From Sulfitobacter sp. JL08 (GTDB lineage: Bacteria > Pseudomonadota > Alphaproteobacteria > Rhodobacterales > Rhodobacteraceae): a stretch of 64,000 bases of DNA. Position 1 is the first letter of the stretch. Every line of letters starts with the position of its first letter. Positions 60,263 through 64,000 of this stretch are shown here, piece by piece. The DNA lies in NCBI RefSeq assembly GCF_003352045.1, contig NZ_CP025815.1, positions 1,550,001 through 1,614,000 on the forward strand. The letters are read 5' to 3'. The notes under the pieces were generated by a model. It saw only the letters and a list, made by a program, of their open reading frames with translations, had not been told where the DNA came from and did no database searches. The position numbers and the translations under genes are program-made.

Positions 60263-61062
60263 CCGATCTTGCAGGGAAAACCGCACTTGTCACCGGATCG
60301 GTTCAGGGTATCGGGCTGGCCGTGGCGCGGGTGCTGGCGCGCGCCGGCGCGCGCATCGCGGTGCACGGACTGGCCGGGGATGCGCAAATTTCTGACGTGT
60401 GCGAAACACTGGAAAACGATGGTGCCCCGCAGGCCGAATTTTTCCATGGCGACCTGCGCAATGCCGACCGGATTGACGAACTGATGGCTGCGGTGCAGGC
60501 GTGGGGCGGGGCTGATATTCTGGTCAATAATGCGGGTGTTCAGCACACCGCGCCTTTGGCGGAAATGCCGCGCGAGAAATGGAACAATATCCTGTCGATC
60601 AACCTGTCGGCTGCGTTTCACACCATGCAAAAGGCATTGCCGGTGATGGCGGCGCGCGGTTACGGGCGCGTGATCAATATCGCCTCGGTGCACGGGCTGG
60701 TGGCCTCGAAAGACAAGGCGCCCTATGTCGCGGCCAAGTTCGGCCTTGTGGGGTTAAGTCAGGTGGCCGCGCTGGAATATGCCACCGCGGGTGATCGCGC
60801 CAAAGGCGGTGTAACAGTCAACTGCATCTGTCCCGGCTGGACTGAAACCGCAATTATCGCACCCCAGATCGAACAGCGCGCGGCCCGGCACGGCGGCGAC
60901 CGCGCCGCCGGAATCGCCGATCTGCTGCGTGAAAAGCAACCCAGCCAGCGGCTGTCAGACCCGTCCGAGATTGGCGAACTGGCGCTGTGGCTGTGTAATC
61001 CTGTGGCCCACAACCTAACCGGCACCTCAATCCCGATCGACGGGGGATGGACGGCCCAGTAG
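60259..61062 (+). CDS. Short-chain dehydrogenase, 3-hydroxybutyrate dehydrogenase-like
   Basis: 267 aa SDR with cofactor motif VTGSVQGIGLAVA, NNAG, catalytic Ser in INIASVHGLVAS and the YxxxK pair in YVAAKFG. The VHGLVASKDKAPYVAAKFGL stretch and the long C-terminal CICPGWTETAI segment are typical of D-3-hydroxybutyrate dehydrogenases, which oxidise ketone bodies released from PHB. It is coupled to the ligase gene (ATGA). Its last 36 nt overlap a small minus-strand gene. Confidence 0.85.
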   Translation: MTDLAGKTALVTGSVQGIGLAVARVLARAGARIAVHGLAGDAQISDVCETLENDGAPQAEFFHGDLRNADRIDELMAAVQAWGGADILVNNAGVQHTAPLAEMPREKWNNILSINLSAAFHTMQKALPVMAARGYGRVINIASVHGLVASKDKAPYVAAKFGLVGLSQVAALEYATAGDRAKGGVTVNCICPGWTETAIIAPQIEQRAARHGGDRAAGIADLLREKQPSQRLSDPSEIGELALWLCNPVAHNLTGTSIPIDGGWTAQ

Positions 61063-61347
61063 CGCACCGTTGGCGTCCTCGGCCTGACGGTCCAGTTTCT
61101 CCGCCTGTTCGGCCAGCAGCGTTTCAATTTCGATCTGGATCGCTGAAGGTGGCGGTGCCGGTTCGTTGTCCCGCGACCACAAGGCAGGACGCGGCACATC
61201 GGGTGCGCCGAACCGGCCATTGCCCAAAGCGGTGCCTGCCGGGTTCAGCGGCGCAATTTCGGGTTTGGGTTTGCGGATTTCTGGCAGCGACCAAGGATGG
61301 CCGGTGCTAAGCGGGGCCTGAATCCCAGGCGGTATCGCGATTTTCAT
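61027..61347 (-). CDS. Small Pro-rich hypothetical protein
   Basis: 106 aa, not recognised. The first 65 residues are rich in Pro, Gly and Ala with no predicted structure; the C-terminal part (about 70-95, IQIEIETLLAEQAEKLDRQA) should be an amphipathic or coiled-coil helix. A GGAG site lies five bases before the ATG, which supports translation. No signal peptide or membrane segment. It overlaps the end of the 3-hydroxybutyrate-dehydrogenase-like gene tail to tail. Confidence 0.6.
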   Translation of the reverse strand: MKIAIPPGIQAPLSTGHPWSLPEIRKPKPEIAPLNPAGTALGNGRFGAPDVPRPALWSRDNEPAPPPSAIQIEIETLLAEQAEKLDRQAEDANGALLGRPSPVDRD

Positions 61348-61459
61348 ACTGACTCCGTAACCGTATCGGAGCCCTCACCCGCATGAAGCCTAGATTAACC
61401 CGGATTGAAAATGTGTTAATGCGCCAGCCGCATTTCCTTAAAAATCGCCTTAGCCGATA

Positions 61460-61478
61460 GCGGGGCAGGGTGCCCCGC
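61460..61478 (-). terminator. Possible terminator hairpin after livF
   Basis: A perfect 8-bp stem (GCGGGGCA / TGCCCCGC) with a 3-nt loop lies 12 bp after the livF stop. The next T-run on the minus strand is about 15 bases further on, so this may be a 3'-stabilising hairpin and not a strict intrinsic terminator. Confidence 0.5.
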
Positions 61479-61489
61479 CGCCGTCTGTG

Positions 61490-62245
61490 TCAGATCGCCA
61501 GATATTCGGCGCGCAACTGTTCGTTTTGCAGTACCTCATCTGCGCTGCCGTCAAAGACGATGCCGCCAGTGTCCAGAATAACCGCCCGGTCAGCCAGTTG
61601 CAGCGCGCGCACCGCGTTCTGTTCGACGATCACAGTGGTGATCCCCTGTTCCTTGATCACCATCAGGGTCTTTTCGATCTCGTCGACGATGACAGGGGCC
61701 AGCCCTTCGTAAGGTTCATCCAGCAACAGCACCTTGATGTCGCGCGCCAGTGCCCGCGCGATCGCCAGCATCTGCTGTTCGCCGCCCGACAGGGTTGTGC
61801 CCTCTTGCGTGCAGCGTTCGCCCAGACGTGGGAACAGTTCATAAAGACGGTCAAGCGACCAGCCGACAGGTGGCGCGATTTGCGCAAGCTTGAGGTTCTC
61901 TTCGACTGTGAGGCCGGCGATGATCCGTCGGTCTTCGGGGACAAGGCCCAATCCGACAGCCGCCGCCTCATAGCTTTTCATTTTGTGCAAGGGTTGGTGA
62001 TCAAGCCATATTTCGCCCTTGGCCAGCTGCGGATTGTCCAGCCGTGCGATGGCGCGCAAGGTTGATGTCTTGCCAGCGCCGTTGCGGCCCAGCAGCGCCA
62101 GAATTTCGCCTTCGTGCACGTTAAAGCTGATGCCCTGCACGATATAGCTTTCGCCGTAATAGGCGTGCATGTCCCACACCGACAGAAAGGCGGGGGCGGT
62201 CGAGGCCATATTGGCGTTCTTGGAAAAATCCGGTTTGACGTTCAT
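61490..62245 (-). CDS. livF: Branched-chain amino-acid-type ABC transporter ATPase (LivF)
   Basis: 251 aa. Walker A GRNGAGKT, signature LSGGEQQM, Walker B VLLLDEPYEGLAP and switch His-equivalent VEQNA are those of LivF, which has Gln/Asn near the switch. A 15-residue N-terminal extension precedes the ABC domain. Last gene of the visible livM-livG-livF operon. Substrates of such systems include branched-chain and other amino acids, amides or urea; the binding protein is outside the window. Confidence 0.9.
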   Translation of the reverse strand: MNVKPDFSKNANMASTAPAFLSVWDMHAYYGESYIVQGISFNVHEGEILALLGRNGAGKTSTLRAIARLDNPQLAKGEIWLDHQPLHKMKSYEAAAVGLGLVPEDRRIIAGLTVEENLKLAQIAPPVGWSLDRLYELFPRLGERCTQEGTTLSGGEQQMLAIARALARDIKVLLLDEPYEGLAPVIVDEIEKTLMVIKEQGITTVIVEQNAVRALQLADRAVILDTGGIVFDGSADEVLQNEQLRAEYLAI

Positions 62246-62266
62246 GGTGTGTGTCCCTTTCGCCGC

Positions 62267-63022
62267 TTACGCGCTTTCGCCCAGATACGCTTCGCGCACT
62301 TTGGGGTGGCCCTTGATGTTTTCGGGCGAATCTTCGACCAGTGGGGTGCCCTGTGCCAGAACGGTGATCCGTTCCGCCAGCGAAAACACGACGTGCATGT
62401 CGTGTTCGATAATGGCAATTGTGATGTCGCGTTCGTCCTTGATCTGTTTCAGCAGATCAATGGTGTTGTTGGTGTCCGCGCGGGCCATGCCCGCCGTGGG
62501 TTCATCCAGCAACAACAGGCGCGGCTGCTGGCTCAGGCACATGCCGATTTCAAGGCGGCGCTTGTCACCGCGCGACAGTGATGCCGCGTGCATATGCCGC
62601 TTGTCGATCATGTTCATGTCTTCCAGCATGCTTTCGGCTTTTTCGATCAGATCACGTTCGTTTTCGACCTTTTCGATCGCGTGCATCCGAAATGCGCCAT
62701 CGCGTTTGGCAAAGCAGGGGATCATCACGTTTTCAAACACCGTCAGATCGCCAAAGATTTCCGGCGTCTGGAACACACGGCTGATGCCCATCTGGTTGAT
62801 TTCGTGCGGGGCGCGGCCCAGAACCGATTGCCCGTCAAACATAACCGATCCGGTATCGGGGATCAGTTTGCCGACCAGACAGTTCAGCAATGTGGATTTG
62901 CCCGCACCGTTCGGACCGATGATCGCGTGAACAGAGTTTTCCGCAACGCTAAGGTTGACATTGCCCAGGGCCTGAAGGCCCCCGAACCGTTTGTTGACGT
63001 CTTTGACTTCAAGAATACCCAT
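62267..63022 (-). CDS. livG: Branched-chain amino-acid-type ABC transporter ATPase (LivG)
   Basis: 251 aa. Walker A GPNGAGKST, signature LSRGDKRRLE (a common LivG variation of LSGGxxR), Walker B LLLLDEPTAGM and switch His in IIEHDMHVVF. The longer loop between Walker A and the signature is typical of LivG. It lies 21 nt before livF and 11 nt after livM. Confidence 0.9.
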   Translation of the reverse strand: MGILEVKDVNKRFGGLQALGNVNLSVAENSVHAIIGPNGAGKSTLLNCLVGKLIPDTGSVMFDGQSVLGRAPHEINQMGISRVFQTPEIFGDLTVFENVMIPCFAKRDGAFRMHAIEKVENERDLIEKAESMLEDMNMIDKRHMHAASLSRGDKRRLEIGMCLSQQPRLLLLDEPTAGMARADTNNTIDLLKQIKDERDITIAIIEHDMHVVFSLAERITVLAQGTPLVEDSPENIKGHPKVREAYLGESA

Positions 63023-63033
63023 TGCCCGTCTCC

Positions 63034-64000
63034 TTATTCCGCAGGCTGCTTGGCAGCAGGATCATCGCCGTCTTCGGCCTTGTTGCGGCGAAACAGGTTG
63101 AGGATCTTTTGTCCGCCTTCGACCAACCCACCGGGCAGGAAGATGACAACCAGCATGAACATGATGCCCAATGTCAGGTGCCAGCCTTTGCCGATGAACG
63201 GATAGACCAGTGCAATCAGCAAATCCTCGATCCCGTCCGGCAGCCAGTAGAACCACTGGTGCAGGATATTTTCGTTGATCTTGGAAATGATGTTTTCCAT
63301 GTATTTGATGAAACCTGCGCCAAGGATCGGCCCGATAAGCGTTCCGGCACCGCCCAGAATGGTCATCAGAACGACCTCACCGCTGGCGGTCCAGAACATG
63401 CGTTCCGCGCCGACCTGCGTATCCATCGCCACCAGCAGACCACCGGCCAGACCGGCATACATGCCCGAGATAACGAACGCCGCCAACGTGTAGGGTTTGG
63501 GATCAAGCCCGGTATAGTTCATGCGCTGCTGGTTCGATTTCACCGCCCGCAACATCATCCCAAAGGGCGAGCGGAAGATGCGGATCGACAGATAGAAGGC
63601 CAGGATCATGATCAGTCCGGCAAGGTAATACCCGACGTTGAACGTGAACAGCCAGCTGCCAACCGACATTTCGTAGGTCGATGTCATTTCCAGACCGAAC
63701 AGGTTTGCCCTGGGTGTTGCACCGTCCGTCAAAGGGGCATCCAAAACACGCGGATCAAACGCTTTGGGCTGCAATCCGGTTTCACCACCGGTAATCGGCG
63801 TCAGTACCGAATAGGCCAGCGAATAAGACATCTGTGCAAACGCAAGGGTCAGGATGGAAAAGTAGATGCCCGACCGGCGCAGCGAGATCCACCCCACCAG
63901 CAGCGAAAACACACCGGCCACTGCGACAGAAACAAGGATCGCGGGGATCACGTTCATCGTCAGCAGTTTCATCATCCAGATACCGGCATAGGAACCGACA
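63034..64000 (-). CDS. livM: Branched-chain amino-acid-type ABC transporter permease (LivM), 5' end outside window
   Basis: About 322 visible residues. The frame stays open through the window edge (codons for VGSYAGIW precede the first internal Met), so the internal ATG is not the true start and some N-terminal helices are missing. The visible part holds six to seven membrane helices and the LivM/LivH coupling segment [21 protein letters not shown]. The C-terminus is charged ([15 protein letters not shown]). It forms the membrane channel with LivH, which should lie further out. Confidence 0.87.
   Translation of the reverse strand, partial: VGSYAGIWMMKLLTMNVIPAILVSVAVAGVFSLLVGWISLRRSGIYFSILTLAFAQMSYSLAYSVLTPITGGETGLQPKAFDPRVLDAPLTDGATPRANLFGLEMTSTYEMSVGSWLFTFNVGYYLAGLIMILAFYLSIRIFRSPFGMMLRAVKSNQQRMNYTGLDPKPYTLAAFVISGMYAGLAGGLLVAMDTQVGAERMFWTASGEVVLMTILGGAGTLIGPILGAGFIKYMENIISKINENILHQWFYWLPDGIEDLLIALVYPFIGKGWHLTLGIMFMLVVIFLPGGLVEGGQKILNLFRRNKAEDGDDPAAKQPAE

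Overview
The window reads as chromosomal DNA from a marine alphaproteobacterium of the Roseobacter group (Rhodobacterales). It is GC-rich and gene-dense, and it carries several gene sets typical of that group: a complete Sox thiosulfate-oxidation locus with SoxV/W/S/R/T accessories, three-part TRAP transporters, PhoX alkaline phosphatase, a 2-aminoethylphosphonate (AEP) locus, and the neighbourhood NDUFA12 - mlaD - DUF2155 - aat - accC - accB. No rRNA, tRNA, CRISPR array, transposase or prophage gene was seen. The assignment rests on gene content; no phylogenetic marker was compared.

Layout. (1) 1-2227: an aldehyde dehydrogenase cut by the window edge, coupled to an iron-type alcohol dehydrogenase and closed by a strong terminator. 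(2) 2465-13924: an AEP uptake and degradation locus. An AepXVW-like ABC importer is followed by a LysR regulator on the other strand. PhnW, PhnA and PhnY follow; they convert AEP to phosphonoacetaldehyde, phosphonoacetate and finally acetate plus phosphate. Then come a PbfA-like PLP lyase and an EamA transporter. (3) 14041-17293: a DeoR regulator, a HisN-like phosphatase and a Na/Pi symporter with a PhoU-like tail. (4) 17317-23523: cardiolipin synthase and an EEP-family hydrolase on the minus strand, then a PqiA-PqiA-PqiB-PqiC lipid-transport operon.

(5) 23520-32623: a catabolic island with an Asp/Glu-racemase homologue and a winged-helix regulator on the minus strand. Diverging from them are a DadA-like oxidase, a TRAP transporter, a BASS-like permease and 5-oxoprolinase PxpBCA. 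A perfect 17-bp palindrome lies between the two arms. This is the most likely place for a poorly described pathway. (6) 32690-38461, minus strand: a second TRAP system (TakP-like) and PhoX with a candidate PHO box. (7) 38568-50906: the sox locus. soxS, a heme-binding-like gene, soxR and soxT run leftward; soxVWXYZABCDEF run rightward. ATTC-N8-GAAT sites of the SoxR/BigR/SqrR type lie before soxX and before soxC, with a weaker one between soxS and soxV.

(8) 50949-64000: a photolyase-like protein whose two domains appear in reversed order, then clpP-clpX-ridA, the conserved NDUFA12-mlaD-DUF2155 block, aat, accC-accB, an acyl-CoA-ligase-like gene with a 3-hydroxybutyrate-dehydrogenase-like gene, a small unknown protein, and the end of a Liv-type ABC operon that runs out of the window.

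Together the genes describe a heterotroph that scavenges phosphorus from esters (PhoX) and phosphonates, takes up organic and amino acids through TRAP and Liv systems, and gains extra energy by oxidising reduced sulfur.
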